Shown here: positions 1 through 8,687 of the stretch, one piece after another | Position numbering within the stretch: position 1 is the first letter of the stretch | Layout: each line of letters starts with the position of its first letter | Source of the DNA: Sphaerisporangium krabiense | Lineage (GTDB): Bacteria; Actinomycetota; Actinomycetes; Streptosporangiales; Streptosporangiaceae | DNA length: 64,000 bases | Reading direction: 5' to 3' | Assembly (NCBI RefSeq): GCF_014200435.1 | Contig: NZ_JACHBR010000001.1 | Coordinates: 3,193,501 to 3,257,500, forward strand | Made by a program: the position numbers and the translations under genes | Notes under the pieces: generated by a model | Told to the model about the DNA's origin: nothing | What the model saw: the letters and a program-made list of their open reading frames with translations, nothing else | Database searches by the model: none

Positions 1-314
1 ACCAGGTCCTGGACGAGAACGCCGACGTCAGCCGGTTCTGGCCGTACTTCGTGCGCGAGGAGCGCACCGGCGACGTGATCACCCTGCACCACGAGCAGCT
101 GCACACCACCATCACCGACCCGGACACGATCTCGCTCATGATCCAGAGCCCCGCCCAGAAGCGCAGGGCCTTCATGATCAGAAGGTCGGACGGCCACGTG
201 TGGTGGCGTCTCGGCGCGGCCGACGAGGACGACGCCCGCAAACGCGAGATCCGCATGCCCGACGAGCGCTTCACCTACTGGCGCGACCGCCTCGCGCACC
301 TGGGCGTCCTGTGA
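1..314 (+). CDS. C-terminal part of an unrecognised protein, truncated by the window edge
   Basis: An open frame runs from base 3 and stops at 312-314, so the real start lies upstream. The visible 103 residues are polar, with several Trp and Arg-rich stretches, and have no transmembrane segment or motif I recognise. The stop overlaps the GTG start of the hydrolase at 311, so it belongs to the same translationally coupled operon. I assign no function; the missing N-terminal part is needed to identify the family. Confidence 0.7.
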   Translation, partial: QVLDENADVSRFWPYFVREERTGDVITLHHEQLHTTITDPDTISLMIQSPAQKRRAFMIRRSDGHVWWRLGAADEDDARKREIRMPDERFTYWRDRLAHLGVL

Positions 315-1120
315 ACGACCTGCTCCCCGCCACCGGCACGACCGACCGGGTCCTCGTAACCCCGGCGACGCCGGCCGGCACGTCCGGGACACCCGGTACG
401 TCCGGCGTGACCCGGCTGGACTACGGGCCCGGCGAGCGTCAGCACGTGCTGGTCTACCGGCCCGCCACTCCCGCCAGGGCCGCGGTGGTGCTCGTGCACG
501 GCGGCTTCTGGCGTCCGGAGAAGGACGCGGCGAGCATGGAGGCCGCCTGCCTGGACCTCGCCGCGCGCGGGGTCCTCGCCGCGAGCGCCGAGTACCGGAC
601 CGTGGGCGCGGGCGGCGAGTGGCCGGGCTGCGCCGACGACGTGACGGCGGCCGTGCGGGCGCTGTGCGAGAGCTCCGGCGTGCCGCTCGCGGCGACCGTC
701 CTCGCCGGGCACTCGGCGGGCGGGCACCTCGCCCTGGTCGCCGCCACGCGCCTCGGCGGGCTCGGCGCCGTGGCCGGCCTGGCCCCGATCACCGACCTGG
801 AGGCCGCAGAACGCGACGACCTCGGCACGGGGGCCGTGCGCGGCCTGCTCGGCGGCCGGGCCGCCGCCGAACGGCCGGACGCGTCCCCGCTGCGCGGCCC
901 GGCGCCCGGCTGCCCGGTACTGCTCGTGCACGGCGCCGCCGACCAGGCCGTCCCGGTCTCCCAGACCACCTCCTACGCCGACGCCGTGCGCGCGAAGGGC
1001 GGACGGGTCCGGGTCCGCCTGATCCCGGAGGCCCGCCACATGCACCTGGTCAAACCCGGCCGCCCGGCCTGGCGGGACGTGTCCGACGAGCTCCTGTCCC
1101 TCACCGGGAACCTCCGATGA
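311..1120 (+). CDS. alpha/beta hydrolase, kynurenine-formamidase/BD-FAE-like
   Basis: A 269-residue protein. HGGFW at residues 63-67 fits an oxyanion-hole motif of the type seen in kynurenine formamidases and related esterases. GHSAGG has its Ser at about residue 135 as nucleophile. An Asp in the VHGAADQAVP stretch and a late His (EARHMH) complete a plausible triad. There is no signal peptide, so it should be cytosolic. I chose the GTG at 311 because it overlaps the previous stop (GTGA), as at most junctions here. Its place in a biosynthetic operon suggests it hydrolyses an ester or amide intermediate, perhaps an N-formyl group given the neighbouring formyltransferase. The substrate is inferred only. 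Confidence 0.85.
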   Translation: MNDLLPATGTTDRVLVTPATPAGTSGTPGTSGVTRLDYGPGERQHVLVYRPATPARAAVVLVHGGFWRPEKDAASMEAACLDLAARGVLAASAEYRTVGAGGEWPGCADDVTAAVRALCESSGVPLAATVLAGHSAGGHLALVAATRLGGLGAVAGLAPITDLEAAERDDLGTGAVRGLLGGRAAAERPDASPLRGPAPGCPVLLVHGAADQAVPVSQTTSYADAVRAKGGRVRVRLIPEARHMHLVKPGRPAWRDVSDELLSLTGNLR

Positions 1121-1974
1121 CCGCCGCGCCGCTTCTCGACGGGCGGCCGCGGCCGTTGCGGGTGATGGCGCTGGTCTCGGCCACGGGGGCGAACCTGACG
1201 ACCACCCTGGAGCTGGCCGCGGAGCGCCCCGACCTGCTGCGGGTCGTGCTCGTCGCCTCCGACCGCGAGCGGGCGGGCGCGCTGGACGTCGCGGCCCGCG
1301 CGGGGGTGCCCACCTGGCCGGGCCGGTTCGCCGCCGAGTGCGGCAACCACCGCGCGTGCGTCACCGAGGAGGACCGCGCCGCCTACCGGGCGCGCGCCGA
1401 GGCGTTCCACGACCGCCTGCTCGCCCGGGTGCGGGAGTTCGAGCGCGCGGACGGCGAGATCGACCTCGTCGTGCTGGCCTACCACCGCTGGATCCACGGC
1501 GGCTTCCTCGCCCACTTCCGCGACCGGATCATCAACCAGCACCCCGGCGACCTGGCGTCCCTGGACGGCTCCGGCGCGCGTGCCCTGGTCGGGATGGACC
1601 CGGTGGGCGTCGCGCTGCGCCGGGGCGACACGGCCACCCGCACCTCGACGTTCCTGGTCGACGACACCCACGACGGCGGCCCCGTCCTCGCCCGCGGCCC
1701 CGCGCTGGAGTACCACGGCCCGAGGCCGCCGTCCCGCGAGGACGTCGACGCGCACGAGCGGCGCCAGAAGGCGCACAGCGACCGCCCGGTCCTGCGCTGG
1801 GTCCTCACCGCGCTCGCCGAGGGCCGCCTCGCCCTCGACCCGTCCCGCCCCCGCCCGGACGGCACCGCGGCGGTCCTGCTGGACGGCGCCGAGACCCCTC
1901 TCGGCGGCCACGACCTCGCCGCGGACCCCACCCACGAGCAGGACCGTGCCGGGGCGAAGGCGGGTGCCTCGTGA
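1117..1974 (+). CDS. formyltransferase-fold protein (PurN/Fmt N-terminal domain type)
   Basis: A 285-residue protein opening with a Rossmann-like strand (LRVMALVSATGAN), as in PurN. It keeps the formyltransferase catalytic triad pattern: Asn140 and His142 in INQHPGDL, and Asp186 in DDTHDGGP. Family members move a formyl group from 10-formyl-THF to an amine. It is longer than typical PurN (about 200) because of an insertion after the first 70 residues and an extended C-terminus. Its position among tailoring genes argues against housekeeping purine synthesis. The start ATG overlaps the previous stop (ATGA). Acceptor unknown. Confidence 0.85.
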   Translation: MTAAPLLDGRPRPLRVMALVSATGANLTTTLELAAERPDLLRVVLVASDRERAGALDVAARAGVPTWPGRFAAECGNHRACVTEEDRAAYRARAEAFHDRLLARVREFERADGEIDLVVLAYHRWIHGGFLAHFRDRIINQHPGDLASLDGSGARALVGMDPVGVALRRGDTATRTSTFLVDDTHDGGPVLARGPALEYHGPRPPSREDVDAHERRQKAHSDRPVLRWVLTALAEGRLALDPSRPRPDGTAAVLLDGAETPLGGHDLAADPTHEQDRAGAKAGAS

Positions 1975-3014
1975 CCGCGCTCGCCGACGCCGCCCTCGAC
2001 ACAAGCGACGTGCCCGAGGAGTACTGCGCGGCGCTGACCAGGGCCGCCGTCAAGGCGGAGCTCTACCGGACCGACCCGTACTTCCGGCACGGCGCGTTCC
2101 GCACGGACGTCGGCGACGCCCTGGCCACGACGTTCGTGGTCGCCAAGCCGGACGCGGTCGCGGGCCGGCGTATCCCGCCCGTGCTGGAGTTCCTGGACGA
2201 GAACGGCTTCGCCGTCGTGGCGGCGGCGCGCTTCCGGTTCACGCCGCTGCTGACCCGCGAGGTGTGGCGGTACCAGTTCAACATCGCGAGCTGGGCGCGC
2301 GCCGAGGTCGTCGACCTGCTGCTGCCCGCAGGCGACAGCCTCCTGCTGATCCTGCGCGACACCCTGCCCGCCACCCTGCCCGCCACCAAGCGCGGCCCGC
2401 TGCCCGCCGCGTGCCGGCTGGCCGCGCTGAAGGGCGCCGCCGACCCGCGCTCCCGGCGCGGCGACAACCTGCGCACCCGCCTCGGCGGCCCGACCACCCT
2501 GTTCAACTTCGTCCACACCGCCGACGAGCCCGCCGACGTGGTCCGCGAGCTGGCCCTGCTGGAGCTGGCCACGGGCGCCCCCCTGATCGCCACGGCCCGC
2601 CGCACCGGCCCGGTGCCGGACGCCGAGCTGTCCGCCGCCGTCCAGGCCCTGCACGACGCCTGCCCCGCGCACGACCTGGACGCGCGGGCGAGCCTCCGCC
2701 GCCTCGCCGCCTGCCCGGACGAGCGGGTCGCGCGCCTCGCGCGGCGTGCGCTGGACGGCGACCCGTCCGCCGGCTGGTCGGCCCTGCTCGACCTGTTCCC
2801 CGGCCGCACCCCGCCCGCCCCGCTGCTGTGGGACGTGCTCTCCGTCGCGACCGGCCAGATCGAGAGCAACGTCCCCGGCCTCGCCCCCCAGATCCCCACC
2901 GTCGCCGCCCACACCTGGCTCGACGACCCGGGCGAGACGCCCACGGCCCGGCGGCGCGAGGAAGGCCGCGGCGTCGTGACCGCACGCTCCGGCGGCGAGG
3001 AGGAGGCGTCGTGA
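1971..3014 (+). CDS. nucleoside-diphosphate-kinase-fold protein with helical C-terminal extension
   Basis: A 347-residue protein. TFVVAKPDAV (about residues 55-64) matches the NDK first-strand KPDAV motif. FNFVHTADEP, with His at about residue 182, matches the NxxH(G)SD phospho-histidine motif and is followed by the xxExxL helix. About 150 extra residues after the NDK-like core have no recognised domain, and the core carries an Arg-rich insertion. True NDKs are about 140 residues. It is therefore a divergent paralogue, probably phosphorylating or nucleotidylating a pathway intermediate rather than nucleotides; that role is inferred. GTG start overlaps the upstream stop. Confidence 0.75.
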   Translation: MTALADAALDTSDVPEEYCAALTRAAVKAELYRTDPYFRHGAFRTDVGDALATTFVVAKPDAVAGRRIPPVLEFLDENGFAVVAAARFRFTPLLTREVWRYQFNIASWARAEVVDLLLPAGDSLLLILRDTLPATLPATKRGPLPAACRLAALKGAADPRSRRGDNLRTRLGGPTTLFNFVHTADEPADVVRELALLELATGAPLIATARRTGPVPDAELSAAVQALHDACPAHDLDARASLRRLAACPDERVARLARRALDGDPSAGWSALLDLFPGRTPPAPLLWDVLSVATGQIESNVPGLAPQIPTVAAHTWLDDPGETPTARRREEGRGVVTARSGGEEEAS

Positions 3015-4315
3015 CGGCCAGAGAGATCCCCGGCTGGATCGCGGCCGGCGACCTGGTGTACCGGACCCCGCCCGAGGTCCGCTTCGCCCGCGCCTCGGGC
3101 GTGCGCCTCTACGACGAGGAGGACCACGAGTACGTCGACGCCGAGGCCGCCAACGGGGCGCTCGCCCTCGGCTACGACCGCGAGTTACTCCGCGACGCGT
3201 GCGAGCGGGCCATGGACCTGCCCGCGCTGCCGTCGTTCTGCGAGTCCGGCCTGCGGCTGCGGGTGCTGGAACGGCTGGCGGGCCGCTTCTCGCGCGCCCT
3301 CGGCGCCCCCGGCCGGGTGGCGGTCGAGCTCGGCGGGGCGCAGGGCATCGAGATGGCCATGCGCGTCGTCGCCGCCAACCGCGGCGGCGGCACGGTGCTG
3401 ACGTTCCAGGGCGGCTACCACGGCCGTTCGCCGTTCACCGCGCACCTCAGCGCCAGCAGCCGGTACCGTGCCGCCCAGCCCTGGCCCGGCCCCGACGTGG
3501 TACGGCTGCCGTACCCCGACTGCGCGACCTGCGTCCACCGTCCCTCCGGCGGCGGCTGCAACCCCGCCTGCGCCGCCGCGATCGAACGCCTCGGAACCGA
3601 GGACCCGTTCGGCGTCCCGCCCACGGGGGTCGCCGCGCTCGTCGTCGAGCCCCTGCTGAACGTCGGCGGCTTCGTGCTGCCGGACAGCGGCCACCTGCGG
3701 CGGGTCGTGGACCACGTCCGCTCCCTGGGCGGGCTGATCGTCGTGGACGAGATCTTCACCGGCCTGCACCGGCTCGGTCCCGAGTGGGGCTTCCAGCTCC
3801 ACGGCATCGAGCCGGACATCGTGGTGGCCGGCAAGGCCCTGACCAACGGCCTCACCGCGTTCAGTTGCGTGTGGGCGCGCGAACCCCTGGCCGCGCCCGA
3901 GGTCTTCCCGCCCGGCAGCCACTCCTCGACCTTCGCCGGCAACCCGCTCGCCCTCGCCGTCGTGGACGCCGTCCTCGACCGCTGGGACGCGCCGGACACC
4001 CCCGCGCGGACGGTGCCGGCGCTCGCCGCCCGCCTGGAGGACGCCCTGTCGCCCCTGGCCAAGCGGGATCTGGTCCGCGCCGTGCGCGTCGTCGGCGGCG
4101 TGGCCGTGGTCGAGCTGGAGGGCCCGCACGCGTCCCGGCTGCGCGCGATCGCCTCCCGGCCGCGCGCGGGACGGCCCGGCCTGCTGCTCGCGAGCACGGG
4201 CATGGCGCCCTCGGCCGTCGCCCTGCATCCGCCGTTGATCACGGCGGGCGAGGACGTCAACCTGGTGGCGGAGCTGTTGGAACAGGCCATAGGGGAGCTG
4301 GAAAATGGGATCTGA
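3011..4315 (+). CDS. class III PLP-dependent aminotransferase
   Basis: A 434-residue protein of usual family length. VVDEIFTG carries the PLP-pyridine Asp (about D246), and VVAGKAL holds the Schiff-base Lys (about K275). SSTFAGNPL is the usual late motif. GGYHGRSP resembles the GGYHG motif of acetylornithine/GABA-type enzymes. A Cys cluster (C-x2-C ... C-x3-C, about residues 175-193) could bind a metal or 2Fe-2S centre, as the Cys pair of some GABA aminotransferases does. It probably aminates an aldehyde or ketone made in the pathway. GTG start overlaps the preceding stop. Confidence 0.92.
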   Translation: MTAREIPGWIAAGDLVYRTPPEVRFARASGVRLYDEEDHEYVDAEAANGALALGYDRELLRDACERAMDLPALPSFCESGLRLRVLERLAGRFSRALGAPGRVAVELGGAQGIEMAMRVVAANRGGGTVLTFQGGYHGRSPFTAHLSASSRYRAAQPWPGPDVVRLPYPDCATCVHRPSGGGCNPACAAAIERLGTEDPFGVPPTGVAALVVEPLLNVGGFVLPDSGHLRRVVDHVRSLGGLIVVDEIFTGLHRLGPEWGFQLHGIEPDIVVAGKALTNGLTAFSCVWAREPLAAPEVFPPGSHSSTFAGNPLALAVVDAVLDRWDAPDTPARTVPALAARLEDALSPLAKRDLVRAVRVVGGVAVVELEGPHASRLRAIASRPRAGRPGLLLASTGMAPSAVALHPPLITAGEDVNLVAELLEQAIGELENGI

Positions 4316-4979
4316 GTCGCCGCTGTACTCCTGGCAGCCGAAGGCCGTCGTGTTCGACTGCGACGGGCTGCTCATGGACACCGAGCCGTGCTGGACGGTC
4401 GCCGAGACCGAGCTGTTCGCCCGCCGCGGGCTGCCGTTCGGCGTGGAGCAGAAGGCACTGGTGATCGGCAGGTCGCTCCCCGACGCCGCCGAGGCGGTCG
4501 CCGAGCTCTTCCAGGAGCCGGGCCGCGGCCCCGCCATCGCCGACGAACTGCTCGGCCTCGTCGCCGAGGTCGTCGGGAGCCGGGCCGAGGCGATGCCGGG
4601 CGCGCACGACCTGGTCGCCGCCGTCGCGTCCGCCGTGCCGGTCGCGGTGGCCAGCAACTCGCCGCGCGCGCTGCTGGAGGCGGCGCTGCTGCGCGGCGGC
4701 TTCACCGGCGTCTTCCCGGTCAGCATCGCCGCCGACGAGGTGGACGATCCGAAGCCCGCGCCGGACATGTACCTGCGGGCGTGCGAGATGCTCGGCGTCG
4801 CGCCCGGGGACGCGCTCGCCTTCGAGGACTCGATGACCGGCCTGCGCTCGGCCCGCGCCGCCGGGCTGCGCGTCGTGGGGGTGCCCACGCTGCACCACGA
4901 CGACTTCCCCGCCGACCAGGTCGTCGCGTCTCTGGGGGACGACGGCCTGGTCGGCTGGGTCCGGCGGTGGCCGATATGA
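4305..4979 (+). CDS. HAD-superfamily phosphatase, beta-phosphoglucomutase-like
   Basis: A 224-residue protein. Motif I is VVFDCDGLLMDTE (DxD), motif II ASNSPR, the Lys is in DDPKPAPDMY, and the acidic motif IV is FEDSMTGLRSA. It starts 11 bases inside the aminotransferase gene, so the two are co-translated. The family hydrolyses phosphate esters or isomerises sugar phosphates. Beside an NDK-fold kinase-like protein, it could remove a phosphate installed earlier in the same pathway (inference). Confidence 0.9.
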   Translation: MGSESPLYSWQPKAVVFDCDGLLMDTEPCWTVAETELFARRGLPFGVEQKALVIGRSLPDAAEAVAELFQEPGRGPAIADELLGLVAEVVGSRAEAMPGAHDLVAAVASAVPVAVASNSPRALLEAALLRGGFTGVFPVSIAADEVDDPKPAPDMYLRACEMLGVAPGDALAFEDSMTGLRSARAAGLRVVGVPTLHHDDFPADQVVASLGDDGLVGWVRRWPI

Positions 4980-5179
4980 CGTGGGACGACCCGATCGTCT
5001 GCGTGTGCCGTCACGTCAGCGAGGACACCATCGTCCGCGCCATCCGGGCGGGCGCCGACACGCTGGAGAAGGTGCGGGTCACGAGCGGCGCGAACACCGG
5101 CTGCGGCGGCTGCGCGGAGGAGATCGAGGAACTGATCGAGGACGTGATGAGCGAGGCATGCGCCCCGGACCTCGGATGA
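4976..5179 (+). CDS. BFD-like [2Fe-2S]-binding small protein
   Basis: A 67-residue protein with CVC near residues 10-12 and GCGGC near residues 43-47, giving the C-x-C ... C-x2-C spacing of bacterioferritin-associated ferredoxin and the BFD domains of nitrite reductases. The last 20 residues are acidic. The ATG overlaps the HAD stop (ATGA), and its own stop overlaps the next start. A dedicated electron carrier implies that a redox enzyme works in this pathway, either upstream of the window or the flavin reductase at 12,236. Confidence 0.85.
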   Translation: MTWDDPIVCVCRHVSEDTIVRAIRAGADTLEKVRVTSGANTGCGGCAEEIEELIEDVMSEACAPDLG

Positions 5180-6486
5180 GCGACCCGACCGGCGCGAGCG
5201 CACCCCGTCCGGAGCCCGGCTCGGCCGAGGCCGCCGAGCGCCTCGCCGGGGCCGGGCCCGCCGACCTGCTGACCGTGGCCAGGTCGGACGCCGTCCTGTC
5301 CGGCGACCTCGCGGCCCCGGCGCTGCGCACCACCCACGACATGGGCGCGGTGTGCCGGGTGTGGACGCCCGACGGGTCCGGTTTCGGCGAGGCGGCGCTG
5401 CCGTGGCAGGGCATGGCCACGGTCGGCGCGGGCCGCCGGCTCGCGCAGGCCCTGGCCCGGTGCCGCCACCCGGTGCGGCCCGCCCCACCGGGCGAGCGCC
5501 CGGGCTTCGCGGGCGGTTCGGTGGCGGGGTTCGAGGAGGAGCCCTGCGACCCGGCCGCGATCCGTGAGGCCTGGGCGGTGGTGACCGGCACGCTGTCCGG
5601 GCTGCTCGGCGACCGCCTGCACCGGGTGGTGCTCGGGCACAGGACGCTGCGCCGCGTCTACGTCGACTCGCTCGGCGCCGCCGCGGCGGAACGGGTCGAG
5701 CTGGCCTGGTGCACGGTGTCCGCGAAGACGGGCGGCCTGTCGCTCACCCGCACCTGGGTCGGACCCTCGCCGGCCGCGATGCGGCGCGCCCTGGACGGAC
5801 GGCTGCCCGAGCCGCTGTCCGACCTGCTGGCGCCCGAGCCGGTGGGGGAGGGCTGCGCGGTCTCGCCGTGGGCCACCGCCCAGTTGCTGCAGGTGCTGGC
5901 CGGCCAGCTCACCGGAGGAGAGGGCCCCCTCGCCGCCTCGGCGGGCGTCCCCGGGTTCGGCGCCGGCCCGGGGGACGGGCGCGTCAGCGTCCTCGACCAC
6001 GCCTCGTGGGGCTTCGCCGACCGCCTCTTCGACGACGAGGGCGTCCCGGCCAGGCCCGCCGTGCTGCTCGCGCACGGCAGGCCCGCCGACGGGATCGTGG
6101 ACCTGCGCGGCGCCGCGCGGACGGGCGCGCGGCCGATGGGCCACGCGGCCCGTCCCCGCTGGGACGACCCGGTCGAGGCGTGGCCCCGGTGCCTGGAGTT
6201 CGCCGACCTGGCCGAGAGGCGGGGGAGCGGGACCCCGCTGCGCCTGCTCGAACTGCGGGGCAGGGCGGTCGGCCACGACACGGCGAGCGGGTCGCTGCGC
6301 CTCACCGGCCTGCTGGCCCGCGAGGACGGCGCGATACGCCCGGTCTCGATGACCACCCGCGTCGACGCGGTCCTGCGCGGCATCGCCCGCCACCCGGACT
6401 CGGCACCCGTGACCGTTCCCCTGCCCAAAGGAGTCGCCAGGGCGGCGACGCTCACCGTCGATCCCGGCGAGTGGAACATGACCTGA
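5176..6486 (+). CDS. TldD/PmbA (TldE)-like protein
   Basis: A 436-residue protein. The second half follows the TldD/TldE pattern: a helical AAQLLQ-type stretch, then SVLDHASWGFADRLFDDEGVP, then DLRGAARTGARPMGHAARP. TldD/E is a two-subunit metalloprotease that trims RiPP leaders such as microcin B17. I do not see the HExxxH zinc motif of TldD, so this resembles the non-catalytic TldE type or a divergent copy. No partner subunit is visible in the window. Its presence beside a short peptide gene supports a RiPP-type pathway. Confidence 0.7.
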   Translation: MSDPTGASAPRPEPGSAEAAERLAGAGPADLLTVARSDAVLSGDLAAPALRTTHDMGAVCRVWTPDGSGFGEAALPWQGMATVGAGRRLAQALARCRHPVRPAPPGERPGFAGGSVAGFEEEPCDPAAIREAWAVVTGTLSGLLGDRLHRVVLGHRTLRRVYVDSLGAAAAERVELAWCTVSAKTGGLSLTRTWVGPSPAAMRRALDGRLPEPLSDLLAPEPVGEGCAVSPWATAQLLQVLAGQLTGGEGPLAASAGVPGFGAGPGDGRVSVLDHASWGFADRLFDDEGVPARPAVLLAHGRPADGIVDLRGAARTGARPMGHAARPRWDDPVEAWPRCLEFADLAERRGSGTPLRLLELRGRAVGHDTASGSLRLTGLLAREDGAIRPVSMTTRVDAVLRGIARHPDSAPVTVPLPKGVARAATLTVDPGEWNMT

Positions 6487-6567
6487 CCGCGCGCCGCTCG
6501 CCCGGCGAACGACCGGGAACGGCCCGTCGCGGCCGCACGCCGTGAGAAAGGACAAGGCGAGAGGAAC

Positions 6568-7497
6568 GTGAACGTGACAGAGGGAACCCAGGACCTGGTG
6601 GCGCCGGTCGCCGCGCGGCTGCGCGCCGCGAAGATCGGCCTGCGCGCCGGGGAGATAGCCGACTGGGATCGGGAGGCCGCGCTCCTGGTGGCGAGCGCCT
6701 CGGCGGACGACCCGGCCCGCGGCCTCGACCGGCTCGTGGCCGACCGCGTGCGCGGGGTGCCGCTCGGCTACCTGACCGGAGCCGAGACCTTCCTCGGCGA
6801 CGATTTCGCGGTCGAACCCGGCGTGATCATCCCGCACCCGGCCACCGAGCTGCTCGCCCTGCTCGCCGTCCGGGCCGTGGACCTCTACGCGGGAGGGGAG
6901 GCCCGTCCCGGCCTCCTGGAGGTCGGCGTGGGCTCGGGCGCCGTCGCGGTGTCGGTGCTCAAGCGCCGTCCGGCCGTCGAGGCCCACGGCAGCGAGCTGT
7001 CGGCCGCGGCGCTCCGCCTCACCAGGGACAACGCGGCCCGGCTCGTCCCGGCCCCGTACACCCTCAAGCTCTACCAGTGCTACTTCACCGACGAGCTCTT
7101 CGCGCCGTTCACCGCCGACCCGCCGCGAAACGTCCAGGTCGTGGTGTCCAACCCGCCCTACCTGGCGGACACCGACCAGCTCTCGGAGGCCACCAGGAAG
7201 TCCGGGCTGGCCCACCTCAGCTACTCGCCCGACAACGACCCGTCGTGGTTCCTCCGCCAGGTCACCGCGGACCCCGAGGGCTACCTGGCCCCCTCGTGCA
7301 GCATCGTCATGGAGTGCGCCGAGTGGTACTTCACCGACCACGAGAAGGTGCTCACCGAGGCGGGCTGGCAGGTCGAGCTGTTCGACCGGCAGAAGTACGT
7401 CTCGGTGTTCGGCGCCTCGCCGGACATGCGGCCCATGAGGCCGAGCGGCCACCGGGTCCTGCACGCCTGGCGCGGCGAGGGCCGTCCCCTGGCCTGA
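6568..7497 (+). CDS. HemK/PrmC-type N5-glutamine methyltransferase-like protein
   Basis: A 309-residue class I SAM methyltransferase. LLEVGVGSGAVAVSVL is the SAM-binding motif I. VVSNPPYLA is the NPPY motif that binds amide or exocyclic amine nitrogens in PrmC and N6A methyltransferases. The N-terminal helical part (residues 1-90) ends in RGVPLGYLTGAETFLGDDF, very like PrmC (xPLQYILGxxxFxG). The usual PrmC GxG loop is altered after the NPPY motif. An 81-bp gap separates it from the operon above, with a purine-rich ribosome-binding stretch before the GTG. It probably N-methylates a side chain or peptide amide (inference). Confidence 0.85.
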   Translation: MNVTEGTQDLVAPVAARLRAAKIGLRAGEIADWDREAALLVASASADDPARGLDRLVADRVRGVPLGYLTGAETFLGDDFAVEPGVIIPHPATELLALLAVRAVDLYAGGEARPGLLEVGVGSGAVAVSVLKRRPAVEAHGSELSAAALRLTRDNAARLVPAPYTLKLYQCYFTDELFAPFTADPPRNVQVVVSNPPYLADTDQLSEATRKSGLAHLSYSPDNDPSWFLRQVTADPEGYLAPSCSIVMECAEWYFTDHEKVLTEAGWQVELFDRQKYVSVFGASPDMRPMRPSGHRVLHAWRGEGRPLA

Positions 7498-7506
7498 CCA
7501 CTCCGC

Positions 7507-7547
7507 GGGCCCCGGCCGTACGGCGCCGTGCCGCGCGGCCGGGGCCC
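7507..7547. terminator. GC-rich perfect inverted repeat after the methyltransferase
   Basis: Twelve-base arms at 7507-7518 and 7536-7547 are exactly complementary, with a 17-base loop that is itself GC-rich. There is no long T tract, which is common for actinomycete terminators. It lies between the stop at 7497 and the next start at 7564. Confidence 0.6.
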
Positions 7548-7563
7548 GTTCTACGCTCGTGGT

Positions 7564-8481
7564 ATGCGCATCGTGTCGCTGCTGCCCGCCGCCACCGACC
7601 TGGTCGCCTCCCTCGGCCTGGCCGGTGACCTGGTGGGGCGCACACACGAGTGCGACTGGCCTCCGGAGGAGGTCGGATCCGTCCCCGTGGTGACCCGGGC
7701 CGAGCTGGCGACCGACCGGATGACCAGCCGGGAGATCTCCGACGCCGTCGGCGGCGCGGCGCACCGCGGCTCGTCCCTCTACGCCATCGACGTCCAGCGC
7801 CTGGCCGGGCTGGCCCCGGACGTGATCCTCACCCAGGACCTGTGCGACGTGTGCGCCGTCTCCTACACCGCCGTGTCCGACGCGGTGCGGGTCATGGGCG
7901 CGGCGCCCCGCGTGATCAGCCTGGAGCCCCGCACGCTGGACGACGTCCTCGGATGCCTCCTGCGCGTGGGTGAGGTGCTCGGCGTGCCGGAGGTCGCCGC
8001 ACGGAAGGCCGGCGAGCTGCGCGACCGGCTCGCCGCCGTGCGGGCCGCGGTGGCCGGACGCCCGCGCCCGCGCGTGGCGGCGATCGAATGGCTGGACCCG
8101 CTGTGGCCGGCCGGTCACTGGGTTCCCGAGCAGATCGGCACGGCGGGCGGCGAGCCGCTGCTGGCCGCGGCGGGCGAGCACACCGGGGCGATGGAATGGG
8201 ATCGGCTGCGCGCCGCCGAGCCCGAGGTGGTCGTGCTGATCCCGTGCGGCTTCACGCCCGGGCGCACCGAGGCGGAACGGTCGTCGCTCACCGGCCTGCC
8301 CGGCTGGTCCGGCCTGCCCGCGGCGCGCGACGGCCGCGTGTGGGTGCTCGACGGGCCCGCCTACTTCAACCGCCCCGGCCCGCGCGTGGTGCGTGGCGCC
8401 GAGATCCTCGCCCACGTCCTGCACGGCGTGGCCGCCGGCGCGCCGGTCACCCGTGCCGAGGCGCGCCCCCTTCCCGAGTAG
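7564..8481 (+). CDS. BtuF/FepB-like periplasmic-binding-fold protein, cytosolic type
   Basis: A 305-residue protein beginning [18 protein letters not shown], the start of the cobalamin/siderophore-binding fold (BtuF type), with a WP-x-G middle and a [18 protein letters not shown]-terminal motif. It has no signal peptide or lipobox, unlike transport-linked BtuF. It has a Cys-rich element (CDVCAV). Members of this cytosolic group are often annotated as cobalamin-binding proteins without proof. I chose the ATG at 7564, just after the hairpin; earlier in-frame codons lie inside the hairpin. It may be a bystander of the cluster. Confidence 0.8.
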   Translation: MRIVSLLPAATDLVASLGLAGDLVGRTHECDWPPEEVGSVPVVTRAELATDRMTSREISDAVGGAAHRGSSLYAIDVQRLAGLAPDVILTQDLCDVCAVSYTAVSDAVRVMGAAPRVISLEPRTLDDVLGCLLRVGEVLGVPEVAARKAGELRDRLAAVRAAVAGRPRPRVAAIEWLDPLWPAGHWVPEQIGTAGGEPLLAAAGEHTGAMEWDRLRAAEPEVVVLIPCGFTPGRTEAERSSLTGLPGWSGLPAARDGRVWVLDGPAYFNRPGPRVVRGAEILAHVLHGVAAGAPVTRAEARPLPE

Positions 8482-8687
8482 CCGGCGTTCCCCGTCATTT
8501 CCCGCTCACCGCGCCGAAACCTCGAAAGCCACACTCCCCAGCACACGGCCGGCGTACAAGTACGCAATTTTGCTGATATGCCGCCTCCTGTCCGCTGATG
8601 CATTGTTTGGTCGGTCGCCGAGAAGATCGACGACGCCAAGGAGTTCATCCGAATAACGGGCGAACGACATCAGCCAAGGAGGCTTCC
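8482..8687 (+). promoter_or_regulatory. leader region upstream of the peptide gene
   Basis: This 206-bp stretch has no gene. It contains an AT-richer patch at about 8550-8620 that stands out in this GC-rich neighbourhood and probably holds the promoter for the peptide gene. I cannot define -35/-10 boxes with confidence. It ends in a consensus ribosome-binding site, AAGGAGG at 8676-8682, five bases before the ATG at 8688. That is stronger than the other sites in this cluster, as expected for a highly translated precursor. Confidence 0.5.

Noticed and set aside
5011..8424. A minus-strand open frame of more than 1,100 codons
   Set aside because: It lies opposite well-supported genes with family motifs. 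Long antisense frames are expected at this GC content and it contains no motif.
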